A DNA stretch of 64,000 bases from Heliopora coerulea (Eukaryota; Cnidaria; Anthozoa; Scleralcyonacea; Helioporidae). The notes under the pieces were generated by a model. The model was not told where the DNA came from and ran no database searches. It saw only the letters and a list, made by a program, of their open reading frames with translations. A program made the translations under genes and the position numbers. Positions 1-12,300 of this stretch are shown one piece after another. The stretch lies in the NCBI GenBank assembly GCA_030142905.1, contig JASJOG010000144.1, positions 434,001 through 498,000 of the forward strand, given 5' to 3'. The first letter of the stretch is position 1, and each line of letters opens with the position of its first letter.

Positions 1-612
1 TGAAAAAAACTTTATGACCAAGCAACTATCTTGTCGTTGAACTAATAGGTCGTGGGACCCAGAAATTTCTGGTGAACAAACAATTACGATGTGAGCAAAA
101 ATATATCTGATAGGAAATCTCTTTTCATGGGAAACCTCTACGTAGCTGAAATCGTGTGGGTGAAAGTGTCGAATGTGACCCATCTTCCTGCGCTCATATA
201 TCATGTTGTGAAATATGAACGTCTTTTTTTCAAAAGACCAACATATCTAATAACTTTCTATTGTGAGGACGTAATAGACGTTGTATCAAAACCCCTTTGT
301 CGGTCGTTCGTTTGCAAGTGGCGTGCATACATTGGCTAATTTCACGTATTCAGAAATGGTACATACATGCCAACTTGCATATTAGTGCCGTTCTTCCCAT
401 CGTGCGTGCAATAGTTGTACGTCCTAAAGTCGCGCGCGCAAAGTTGCGTGCTTAGACGACATCTTGCTCGTGGTAAATCCCCTTTGATATGTTGTCAAGG
501 CAGGCTTAAATTTTAAAAACGTGATATAGCTGAACGTTTGATCTCTGTAGCCTATTTATTCTCACTTCTGTGTGTTCTATCCTCACCACAATTGTGTTCA
601 TTCTTTTCCCAG
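1..612 (+). other. Intron of the SLC35B4-like gene
   Basis: No exon, repeat or RNA gene was recognised here. It ends in the acceptor used by the transporter exon. The short open frames across it have no recognisable domain. Confidence 0.5.
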
Positions 613-941
613 AACCGTTAGTATTTTACGGTGTGAGCTTCTACGTGCCTAAGATGTGGTTCTTCGTGATTGGAAACTGTGTCACGCAGTTCATTTGCAT
701 CCGGAGTGTGTTTGTCCTTACCACTGAATTCACGTCGCTTTCCGTCACTCTGGTCGTCACACTTCGCAAGTTCCTCAGCCTCATGATTTCCATTTTCTAC
801 TTCAACAACCCGTTTACCATTTACCATTGGCTTTCCACCTTTCTTGTCTTTACTGGGTCGTTCATCTTCCTAGACCTTCACAATCGTCTCATGGACGTTT
901 TGAGACAGAAACCACCAGAGGTCGAAAAGAAAGCGGAGTGA
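613..941 (+). CDS. SLC35B4: SLC35B4-like nucleotide-sugar transporter, last coding exon (partial)
   Basis: SLC35B4 family members are multipass Golgi/ER transporters that exchange UDP-xylose and UDP-GlcNAc. Only the C-terminal 108 residues lie here; upstream exons are off the left edge. The exon follows a pyrimidine-rich acceptor ending CCCAG at 612 and enters with two bases of a split codon. The family signature is clear: FVLTTEFTSLSVTLVVTLRK, then FNNPFTIYHWLSTFLVF. These match the last transmembrane helices of the family (the conserved TLRKF and NPFT..HWL blocks). The tail is basic and acidic and ends KKAE, which fits a KKxx di-lysine ER/Golgi retrieval signal. The stop is TGA at 939-941. 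Bases 1-612 are read as the preceding intron. I found no convincing polyadenylation signal just downstream. Confidence 0.85.
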
Positions 942-2406
942 ATGATCGTGTATTTGCCGACACTTACATCCACAGCTTTCTTCGCAGATCGATTTTTGCT
1001 TATACACTGATTAGCCAGAGCTTATTCGTAAAAAGGTTTTTGTTCTTGAGATGCATTATCCCACAGATACGGTTTGCAAATTTTTCACAAGTGGATTTAC
1101 CACTACGATTTGCAGTCAATGAGATTTTACCACAGAAAATTGTTAAAATATTTATTTATACATCAACATTAGCCACCACGGTATTAAATTCAGATACTTT
1201 GCCATGCGTTGAGATGTACATTTTTCAAAGCAATGATTTGAAAGTTGACGAGTCATGTGACTGAAGCTGGTAACAAGGCAACATCAGAAACAAATTTTTA
1301 TAATTCCTTATCGTCGACACGACTTTGTTATTAAACAAGCAGCATGTACCATAAGTTAGGTAAAACCACCGTCTTTTCCACCGTCTGTAAATAGTCGCAC
1401 GGATGACGTCGTTCTTTCGGTTGATTGGTTGACAATGGCCAGTGCAAAGTGTCGAGCGGGAGAGGTTGGCACCTACTGAACTTCTTGACAATGGAATTGT
1501 CTCCTGCTCGACATTTTGTACGCAATCATTCTCGTCCTCAGATCCCGTCACTTTCCTTAACGTGGTTGCACAAACGTTCTGTGACTCGGGAAACACCTAA
1601 TCTAATTGAAGCCTGTCCATATACCTCTTATTTGATTCACTATTCAATCAGCCAATCAAACTATTTTCCGATGTTTCCATCTCCAGAGTCCGAAAACATT
1701 CCATGTGACCGCGCTAAGGAAAGTGATAAAATCTGGGCACAAGAATGACACCCAATGGAAATCAACCTAAACTGCTTGCCGTAACCGCACGCCGTCGTGA
1801 TGCATGAATCAGGGATGGTGCCGAGGTGACTTAGGGGGTTACAGCGCTCGCGATGGGGACGCTTAGTCCTGCCATCGGGTAGAAATTAATAATTCGTCGG
1901 TGAAGTGTATTTTGAAAGACTTCACTTTGCTTGTTGCCAGGAGAAATATTTTAGAAAAATCTATTACAAGAATGCTCACAACATGCCTTCCTTGTGAGTT
2001 TGAAATTTCAAAATTTTCCGTAGCGACTAGTATAGGCGCTTTTGCCAGGGACGTCATCCCCCTGTGTCAGGGAATCTCTGGCGTATCCTCAGGCGAAAAC
2101 TAAAGTAGCCTAGCATTATTTCTATGGCGCTTTTCTCGTTGAAGTTGTCGATATTCTTTGCGATCTGTTACGGGTTTAGCGTGAACATTTTCAAAGTTGA
2201 AGGGGCAATTATTTCCACGTAACTGTGTGCAGTTAGGGCTTGTCCTTCGTGTCCAGTTTGAACAGCTCTTCAGCCCTTTTCGACTGGGAGGCGGAAAATG
2301 CCCGCGACTAACCTCGACGTTTAGTGTCTCAAAAATTATTTTATTCGGGCATGACAACTGGCCAGACCAGCTCCAGTCGCCACGTTTCTTTGTACAATGA
2401 CCTGAG

Positions 2407-2622
2407 ACCCCGTTCACACGATACCGGTACGAAACTGCACCGGTATCAAAATATCACGATACGAACCTGTTCACACGATTACGGTTTCACATTACGGCTT
2501 CAAATCGTTACGGTTAGCATTACGGTTTCATGCTTTTTCATACCGGTACCGTGTGAACGCAAGGCCTAACCGTAATAATTTCGTTACGGTTTCATTTCGT
2601 ACCGGTATCGTGTGAACGGGGT
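2407..2622. mobile_element. MITE, 216 bp, 28-bp terminal inverted repeats
   Basis: Both ends read ACCCCGTTCACACGATACCG and continue to about 28 identical bases in inverted orientation. The pentamer CTGAG flanks it on each side (2402-2406 and 2623-2627) as a target duplication. Inside there are several further copies of the GTTCACACG and TTACGGTT words in both orientations. It has no coding capacity. A 5-bp duplication does not settle the superfamily. Confidence 0.8.
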
Positions 2623-2715
2623 CTGAGAAGACGCTAGTACCGCAACGTTTTACGGTGATCGAACTCCAACAGAGATTTAATATTGTACTTGCGCTATGAA
2701 ATAAAAAATGAGGCT

Positions 2716-2742
2716 ACCAAAGTTGGCTTCACCAACTTTGGT
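2716..2742. repeat. Perfect short hairpin, 11-bp arms
   Basis: ACCAAAGTTGG and its exact reverse complement are separated by CTTCA. A run of A follows, not T, so it does not look like a Pol III terminator. No role is assigned. Confidence 0.5.
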
Positions 2743-3386
2743 TAAGAAAAATCAAAAAATCGACTTGTAACTTGCTTTTTTTTCCAAAACCATTTCATCT
2801 TTGTCTGGCAATTAATCCAAATTTTACCCAAAGAAATCAAGATAGAATCTTCTTTAGACAATCGACCCGTCGAAACATCAAGCAGGTATATAAAAAAATA
2901 CTATTGAGAGCGTCCTCTGATTGTGCTGTCAGCAAAACCTAGGACTTGACGTTTTTGCTATGAAATTTTTTTGTTTACGTTAGTCCGGAATTCGAAACCT
3001 ACAACGTCAATTACTCGGTAATTCAAAGCGGATATTCCCTGTTCGAAAGTCGAAAGATGTTTGCATTCCAAGGCTAAAGGGTCATTGCTTTGAATTGAAA
3101 ACCTTCCAGAGCAGTGGCTAGCATTATTTGAGTGTACGGTTTACCACTTTTCTATTTGGTTTCGTTAGCTCGATGTTTCTTTGGCAGTAAAAGCAATTTC
3201 ATATAAGCGACGAGGTGCTCGCAAGCTTGTGGTGGTTAACAACACAGCCCAACTGGCATGTTGATTTTTCGCTGTCAAGTATACAATTAGCGCTCACTGT
3301 ATTCCAGATGTTTTCCAAGAGTTTGTTTTACAAAGTCCTTATCACTCGGTGTATCTCTATGTTTAATGGCTTAATCAATCTATGTC

Positions 3387-6300
3387 ATGGACAACCAATC
3401 GCACTCAAAAAATCTTGACAAAGGTAAGGCGTGGCAAAACAAACTTCCAAGTTCCCCCATCTGTAGTTTTTATACTTGTTAGTTTTTCGTGTCTTTGTTC
3501 TACGCAGGAGTTTCAGCGGCAAGAGGAGCTCAAGTTCACCGTTATGGTATGTAATCTGAAAATTTCTTGCTTGTATTTAAAGCGTTTTTAATGAAGTAGT
3601 ATAAAAGAAGGTCCGTTTTTGTATCATTGATATTTTACCCCCGAAGGCAATGATGGAGTATTTATCAAGCTCCTTCACTCGAAAATTTCTAAATAGCCAT
3701 TTAAATCGCTAACCGGAGAAAATTCCTTTGCAATTGTTCGAGGACACACACAGCAGCCAGGTTTAAACTAATTCAGGTTACCAGCAATCTACATTTTCCG
3801 TTAGCGACCTCGATTCGAACCCAAGTTCGGTTTCTCTTGATATGATGAGATCACCCGTTTTGATAAAGCGGAACAATCTGAGCTGCCAGTTGTGTCTCCT
3901 GAGGAAACGCAACGGGTTTGCTACAAGAGTCTGATTGCAAATATTTGAAATGAAGTCGAAACCCGGCTATAAAAGTTCTTGTGAACTTTATATGCACTTT
4001 GCCAGTAGGCGGGAAATCAACTTAAACTGGAGATGTAAGTTTTTGATCTGTGGATTCACAGGTCCTAGAATGATTATAGAAACCTTGCATTGACTACAGC
4101 GATGATAATGGTCATAGCATTACTTACATTTGTGACGTGATTTTGTGATCTGTGGATTTCTAGTTTCTGGAATGAACACAGACATGTTGCATTGACTACA
4201 GCCATCGTAAAGCTCATAAAAATAATGGAGCTTTCTACTATTGTATGAAAGTCCTGCGAAATGCGTTTGAATGAACGTTTGAACCGTAGACAACGTCATA
4301 CACGTCATGGTATTTGGAGCGACGAGCGTAGCACTAAATATAGTTCATGATGTAACTGAACTTGGTTCATACTGTACTTTTCCGACAGCTATTGGTGGGA
4401 CTCGTAAGCAAGCAAGCTGGGAAAATTTTAGGTAAAAAAGGACAGCAAATGAAATCGAATTTTTAATTTTCAGAAATGCTAACTGCTGATGACTCAAATC
4501 CCACTACAATTTGCAGGGGTGTAAGAGATGGGCCCGTCTTAGCACCGTACCTCTGAAGATTTCAGATGCCAAGCTCTCTATGAAAGGTCTTGGGCGTTTT
4601 AGGGCGATTTTGCACTTGAAATGTGTCACTAGGGGAAGCAACTGTTACGCTACTTATTCCGCTAAGATTAGGTTTTATTCCAGACCTTACTTAATGAGGA
4701 ATGAAAGAACATAGAGTCATTTTTGATGTATAAAGATTGGATTTGATCCCTCGGGTGGTGTAGAGGTGTTGCAGAACGCTACAGTGAATGTGCGCATTGC
4801 AGAGTCCTTATCTTTCTGGAGTAGAGTTTTGTGACGTGGAGTAGAATAGCGGACGGTTACTGATACCGCGGTTTACCTGTTTTGTTTTAAATCCACGCAT
4901 TTGTTTGTCTGCCCGCTAGATGCGGTTTCTGCTTCAGGTCGTAACAAACACATTCATTTGACGTCATAGGTATTGACTGCAATATGGTAGCCCGGGTATT
5001 TCCTGTTTGACCTGCAGACGGCAAAGGATGGAAGGGTAAGGGCCTGGTTTCTGATTACCTAAGGTTTCGGACTCGGCGTTAGTCTACAGTTTTACATAAC
5101 AGTTTTACACGGAAGTCCTTGATCATTCACTTTAGGGTCTAAGTTCTGAAATGTGTACAAGTGTTGAAAAAATTTCTTTCTTCTCGTAATGACCGCGATT
5201 CACAATCACAAATAAGTTTGCGAGTGTCTATGTATGTATTTGGCATGCATTTATCTCAAAAAAAGTAGCATAGGCGAAAGTAACCCAGACGAGGTAGGTT
5301 CATCGCTGGGTTTACATGCGGGTCACACGAGAAAATTGGGTGATCAACTCTCGGTCTACCCGTAGAACTGGTGCAGTGAGCATAATGAGTGTATGTAGTC
5401 AAGTAGTTCTTGGTCGTTATCGAACAATTATGTTAAGGTCAAATCGAATTCTCGACTTAAACGGATTTTCTGCTATGGTGTAAGTTCCCCAGAGAAAATT
5501 ATTGTGAACACTTCAATGAGGAGTACAAAAAAGCTAAAAATGTTTTAAAGCGTTACGTGTTCATTGCCACCAAATTTATTAAAACTCCTATGTCGTGTGG
5601 ATGGACAAACACGTACTTTTTTCAAGCGTTGTTTTTATAGTACTTCGGGCTGGTTGTCGGTTCATTTCAAGAATGAACCAGGCGCAAATCTAATTAACGC
5701 GGTTAATATAGATCGTTACTTGTTTTTGCACTTGTTGAGTATGGAAGGAAAATTGTATCCAGTTCGCGAAGGGCACGTAGGAAAATGTTTTGAACTCACG
5801 GACTTTGGCGGAATTTGTGGGGATCGAAATCTCGTTTGATAGCACGGTTATTCAGGTTTAGTGGTGCGACTAATGGGTAATGTAGTCGAAACTTCTTCGC
5901 TGAGTTTAATTTTGAAAGAGCAGTTCAAGATTATTTTAACAAACGAAATAACACACCCATGCGTGCGACAAGTTTAACTGTCAAGTCTGGACTTTTTGAT
6001 GACAAGCAATGCTGTTGATAAGAACTCTTGAAATTTTAAATGATGTTAAGTGGGAGATGATTGGCCTTTATAGACCAAAACGGAAGAGATGACGATAAGT
6101 CTTGCATGGGTGGTCCCATTTTTATACTAGAAACGCATTATCCATCTGGATCGAATTTGGACAAACATCTTGTAGTTTCTCTAGTCGTGTGTTTACAGTG
6201 TTCAGTGTAAAGATGGACGCAAGACGCATAGTGCTTCTTGTACCCGTCTTTATACTATAAACGTATAACCAGACGAACCACAAAATGTTTGCCGAAGTTA

Positions 6301-9300
6301 GACCAGAGGAATGATGCGTCTTTGGCACAATTCAGAAAATTAATCGAGATGGAATGGCTTTTCAACTTGTCAAGCCTAAGAAGTAGTCATATGACCGTAG
6401 TGTCGAAAATGACACTGGCTGTTTTTATACCAGACGCATTATCCATGTGGTCGAACTTGGGCAAATATTTTGAAGTTCTTCTGATTACACGTCTACGGTA
6501 TAAACACGGGCGCAAGACGCATAATGCGTCACCAGAAGAATTGACTTGTGTAGGGCGTCTTTTCAGTGCGCACGAGAAATCAATTTGTCAGAACACTGTG
6601 TCTTGCGCCCATCTAGTATTTTTGTAGCGAAGACGCATTACTAGACGAACAACATTTTTGCCCAAATTCGACCAGATGGATAATGCATCTCTAGTATAAT
6701 GACCAGAAAACTTGAATTTGAATTTAATATTTAAACAGGGTACTCATTCACCGATAGGTGGTTTTCAATGAGGCTCCGAGGGCGAAAGAAGTTTAGCGTG
6801 GATGCGTTCTCTTGTTAATACGCAAACATGTTTTTGGGTTTTCAAGTCCTGTCCACATGGCGATGACATCGTTTTCAGGGGAAACTGAAAACTTTAAAAA
6901 TGCTCTCCATGCGTCAAAAACGTATTTTTGAGGACAGAACTAATGAGAGTCCGTTCACACGCACGCGTTTTCAGCTGTTTCCATTTCCAAATAATGACTT
7001 ATGCGTGTAGACAATGCATTACGTAAAATTCATGGATGAGAGCATGCGAAATAGAAATTTCCCAGTGTAAAATCCTCTGAAAATTGGGTTTTGTTTATAT
7101 CAGAAAAAGGCTTGAAATTTTCTGTGTTAACACACTCAGAATGGACTGGCCCTCTCTGGAGGGTTGGAAAAAAATTGATGTACTTATGGGCACTAAGATA
7201 CAGCCCTCCTAGGAGGGTCAGAAAATTCCCATGTAAAAGCAAGGTGAAATTGAGCCCACTTACTAGGGGTTTTCATACCAAGAGAACTGGCTTGCCTCCA
7301 TATAAACACCTCCTAAGGCTATTGCAAAGTGGGAATTGTGATGAAAAGAAACAAAATGCTCGTGAGTACAAATGAAAATATGACCTGTGGACAAACTCAG
7401 CAATAAGCATGATGTGCATTGACGGGGACATAACCAAGGTTTCTGAGTAAAAAGAATTGTCTTTTCTGGAAAAATGACTTTTCCTCAAAAAAGATTAAAT
7501 GATCCTTCTAAATTTTTATAGCCAGGGGCATTTTTGACAATGTATGTATTGTTAACAGGGGGATGGTCTTTTAAATAATGCATTTTTGTGTATGTGAACC
7601 TGAATGAACACTTTATGTACCCTTTCCCAGCAAGATCTGTCCCCTTGTGGAGTAAAATTATCTCGTGTTAACCAGAGTAAAGTAACAGAAGACTGATTCT
7701 GCTGGGAAAGAGTTGAAGACATCAGTTTGCTGGCCTTAAAAATGTTAAATAGTTCTTTCACATTTTTGGTTACTAAAATATCCTAACCTTGAATCAAGGT
7801 TCCCACGAGGTTCTTGTCCTTTTGTTGTTAGTTTCAGTGAAATTTCGAATTTGTTTTTTTGCTCCCCTGTACACCATGTTTACATGCTAAATCCTGTAGT
7901 GAGACTGCTTATCTCATACAGACTTCATTTATCTTGCAAAACCCTCAAATGTTGTGGGAACACCTGATCTGAGACCCTTGGTTGCATGTTCTGAGGGCAC
8001 TGGCTTTCCCTACTAAGGAGATTAAAAAATCTTTAATTTGTTAGTGTGGATGAAAAATTCTAATTCAATGATGTCAATGTTTATGTACATGCCACTCCTG
8101 CTTACGTTATGCAAGCTGTTTATTATAACTGCACATTGCTTATTTTTGGTGTAGGAACACATTACATCTGAAGGGATTATCGTAACCAATCGAGTTTTTG
8201 TTGGTGGAATCCCAAGCTGGGTGAGTATGGATCAAGAAATCAAGGAGTATTAATTTTGTGAACTGAAGAAATGAATATAGTAATTTCATTGAAAAGCTTT
8301 CAGAATATCTGGTGAATTTTTTAGTACTAAAATTTGAAAAGTTTCATGGCTTTGTGACTAAAATTTGAGAATGTTTTTAACATATCACTTATGGTTAGAC
8401 AACCAGACGGTTCTTATAGTTGTTAACCAATCTACACCAAGATAGCTAGCTTTTATCATCTCATTCATGAATAGGAATCATTGTCAGTTACATATGCAGG
8501 ACTAAAATTGGACTGGTCATCAATGGCAGAAATGGGTTAATCATTGGTTTAATCTTGTTTCAAGTTCACACAAAAATTTCCTTAGACAAATAATAGTGCC
8601 AGTAATGTTCTTATAGAATTTATTGTTTTAAGGCTTTCAGTTAACAAATTGTTTGAAAATGATTTAATTTTTTGTTTGTAAAAATATATACCAGAGCTTG
8701 AAGATCTGTACTCATAAACATATTCCCCAGTCTTGGTTGGGATCAGTTAAAGACACATGCATAACCAAAAAGTCTCATGTGTACAATTTGACTGTAGATG
8801 AATGAGATAAAACTTCAACTGGAGTTTGAAGACTTAAACTTAATGGTTAAAGATACAAGAATTGTGGAGGACATGAAAACTGGAAGATCAAAGGGGTAAG
8901 AAAAGGGAGCTTGTCATTCCAGAAACAAAATTGAGGTTAACTAGCCCTCAATCTATATAGTTGCTTGCTAGTTCATATTGTTGCTGAGACCATAACATCT
9001 GTTGGATAGTTCTATCATTCAGCTTTGACATCATTTGCCAGCTTCAGTGAGGGTTAACCAGCAGCCTGCAGTTGCTAATGCACAAAGTGTGTTACAATCT
9101 TGTTAATTCTTTGGATTTGGATATTCAAAATATGGGAAATTTCAGATTCATCTGATAAAAATTTATCCATTATAAAACATAGCCATTGGGGTACTTTACT
9201 ACTTATGGAGGCCTAAGAGTGGGAGGTTAACCTTTTATTGGATGGGCTTCCAGCAGTTCTCCCCTTAATGGATAATACTGTCTGGCATTAACCTAGGCAA

Positions 9301-12300
9301 TATTAATGAGTTGCCAAGTGGCAAACATGGCCAATAAGGAAGATAGTTTTTAACCCTTTATTGAACAGGCTTATCAGAGGTCTCTCCTTGACAAGTAAAG
9401 TATCTGGCTTCAGCCAGAGTAAAATTAATAAGTTCCTAAATTGCAACTGTAGCCAATAAAGGGTTAATGTTTACTTCCATGGGAAAGTTTATGCTTCCAT
9501 GGGAAAGTTTAAATCATGTTAAACACCTTAGAATGTAATGTTCATGCAGGTGTTCCTTCTGCTAACCCAGTCTGTCACATCAAATCTTACATGTTTCATT
9601 GGCAGTATCCGATCAAATTACTGGGCATGTGTTTGAACCTAACACAATGATTGCAGCTCCTGACTCAAACCCCTTGGGGATTAATTTTAAGTCATACATT
9701 AAATGTGCTTTTGAAGTAAGACAACTGTCAATAAATTACTGTTGTGTAAGTTCAAGTTTGTCAGAGGTAAACAGTTTGAAAACTGCAATTCTAGTAAAGC
9801 TGGAACAACATTGACTGGTGTTTGCTTGTGTGGTAAACATTTATGATAAGTGATGTTAAAACAGAAATTTGATAAAGTCAAGTTTTGCTAAGTTGGTCCA
9901 GCTGTTATAGTTGCATGAGGCTTGCCAGATCTGTGGATTACATTTTCACTTATTACACATAACATTCTGAGGTGCTACCTGTGTTTGGAGAAGAGTTGCA
10001 AGACATGAGGTTTCAATCCTTAAACATGCAGATGTCTCCTTATTCAGATAAGATTGACAGGCTTTAAAGTTATAATAGACCACCTTGGGGAGGAAAGAGT
10101 AAACATGTCTATGTCTGTATGATAATTACTTTAATTGTCTGTTTTAGATATGGATTTGTGACATTCTTTGATGCAAGGGTTGCTGAAGATCTTATCAAAG
10201 AGGTAAAAAGTTTTGCACAATAGAGTCAGCTGTTTGAAATTTTTTTTTGTGACAGCAAGTACTTTGTAGGTACATTAAAATTACTTTGAGAGGAATAAAA
10301 CAGTTTCAAGGTAACAATTTGTCAGATTTATGGTGCCCGTCATTTTTTAACCCTTGTTTTGTGATGCAATCATGGTGAAAAAAGTTTAAGTTTGTACTTC
10401 TTATGGAAAACATTGACAAATAAAAAAATTGAGGTGGATAACAAATCCACCAATATCCATGCATTAGTAGAACTAACCAAACTCAGATTACTCTTTGAAT
10501 TCTGGAACCATTTTTCTCAATAAGTTTTAGTCTGCTTCTGTGGCTGATACAAATTAGAAAATTTTTCATTAACAGTGGCCCTCAATCAAAAGCTCAAGTT
10601 AAACCACCTTTTGAAGATAGATGTGCTGTTGTGTGTTGTGAAAAATAAAAGCTGACAGAAAACTTGTGTGGTGAACATGTTAATCTGGATTTAACCCACT
10701 GAGAAGCTAGGGTTCGCTTTAGCATTTTATAAGGCCAGACGATTTTACCCGTCAAAGGGGTGAGGCGCCCTGCACCTTAATGAGTTTATGACCAAGTATA
10801 AGTGCCATGCCCATTGTTTCAACAATGTCAGTTATGATCTTGTGGACTGAGGAATTTGTTTTTGTACTTAAGTAGAAATAAAAGAAACGGGAATGTGACA
10901 ATACATAAAAACAAATTTTATACCAGTGGAAGCACAGTTACTATAAAATACTGTATCATATGACTGAACGCGCGATCCGGTCTTTTTCGCAAAATGGCGC
11001 ATGCTGGTTGGCTGTCTAGCCATGCAATAAGTATCCCGTACGGATCGGTATGTTTTAGCCGAGAAATTTTATAAAAGATAACCAAAAACACACTTTGCAA
11101 GTGCGTTAACCTTTTTCTCATTTTTTGCTGCAGGGCTACATAAAAACAAGAGACGGTCTAAGATTTAGAATCTCGACAGCCATCAGAAAAAAGGTTGTAA
11201 CAAGATCAACAAAATCCTTTTTTAAGTAAATGGTTTTTGAATACGGGTTTTGTAGATAATGTTGCTCACGTTCATCCAGATTGTTGTGGAGGTTTAAGTC
11301 TGACGTTTCAGTTTCCCGTACGGAATCTATCAAGAGACGTAGATAATGTCAATTGATTTATAAAAGTCTATGAGTTGCGTCAGTGTCGTTTGGACTTGCT
11401 TGTCTTGTTTGCCTACGTGGAATCCCGTGGCGCGAATGAAAAGCAAACGTAAGGTAGACTGGGAGAGCTCGGCCTGTCTGATTTGGCTACAAATGATCAT
11501 GAACGATCGTTTCTTGAAAGCTGGTACAGCGAATGTCTAAAAGAATGCCATCAATGTTCGCTTTGAATTGCCCAAAACACATTCGAGACTCTTGAGAGAC
11601 CAGGATTATTTACGCCATGAGATTACATACAGACAGATAAGTCTATACGACGCTGACGCAACATAAAATTTTGCCATCAATTGCCAATTTGACAGTGTTA
11701 ACGTCTCTGAAGATGGATTACGTATGGGAAACCGAAACGACAAACTTAAACTTGAACAATGATCTGAATGAAAGAAAAACAATTCTAAAATCCACTTTTT
11801 TTAATTTGCACGTTGATGTGACATTCTCATTTTAGGCATTGGAACTTAGACAGCAGAGACAAATAAGTTCAAAACATTCTCCAAGTAAGATTAAAACCTT
11901 GCACTTTTTTCTTCAATACATGTATCTGATATTTTAAGTCCTATGGTTGTTCATATGGTAAGGGAACTCGCTTTTATCAAATTTGTTTTTGTATAAACAG
12001 CACTTCATATCTTTTCAAATCTAAATTGAAAACTTGTATTTTACTTTGTATGTAGCTGACGTTTTCAAAACTCTAATTGTGATAAACTTTTCAATATCAG
12101 AAGAAGTTGTATTTTCGCTCTCTTTAAACGAGGTTCAAGTTGTGCCTACTTCGATTTTTCCGGGGTGGATAAAAAGACGAAATTTACTGCGTTTCATGCA
12201 CACAGTTAATCCCTCACCCAAAGGGTGTATGGCGGTGGTGGGTGCCTGCACGCTTGATCTTACGCCCAATATTGAAGACGATAATAATGTTTGTTTTAGA

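Larger units (their letters stand above)
942..3386. other. 3' UTR and intergenic space between transporter and boule-like gene
   Basis: It holds the transporter 3' UTR, one MITE (2407-2622), a short perfect hairpin (2716-2742) and, at its right end, the probable promoter and 5' UTR of the boule-like gene. No other coding signal was recognised. The gap is about 2.4 kb. Confidence 0.5.

Noticed and set aside
5564..5839. 91-residue + strand open frame
   Set aside because: It lies in boule intron 2 with no domain, splice logic or repeat of known origin; treated as chance.
8155..8220. Boule exon 3 starting at 8155 after GTAG
   Set aside because: Joined to exon 2 in the frame opened at 3387 it meets a TGA within six codons. 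The acceptor at 8173 restores the frame and gives RYG before the RRM.
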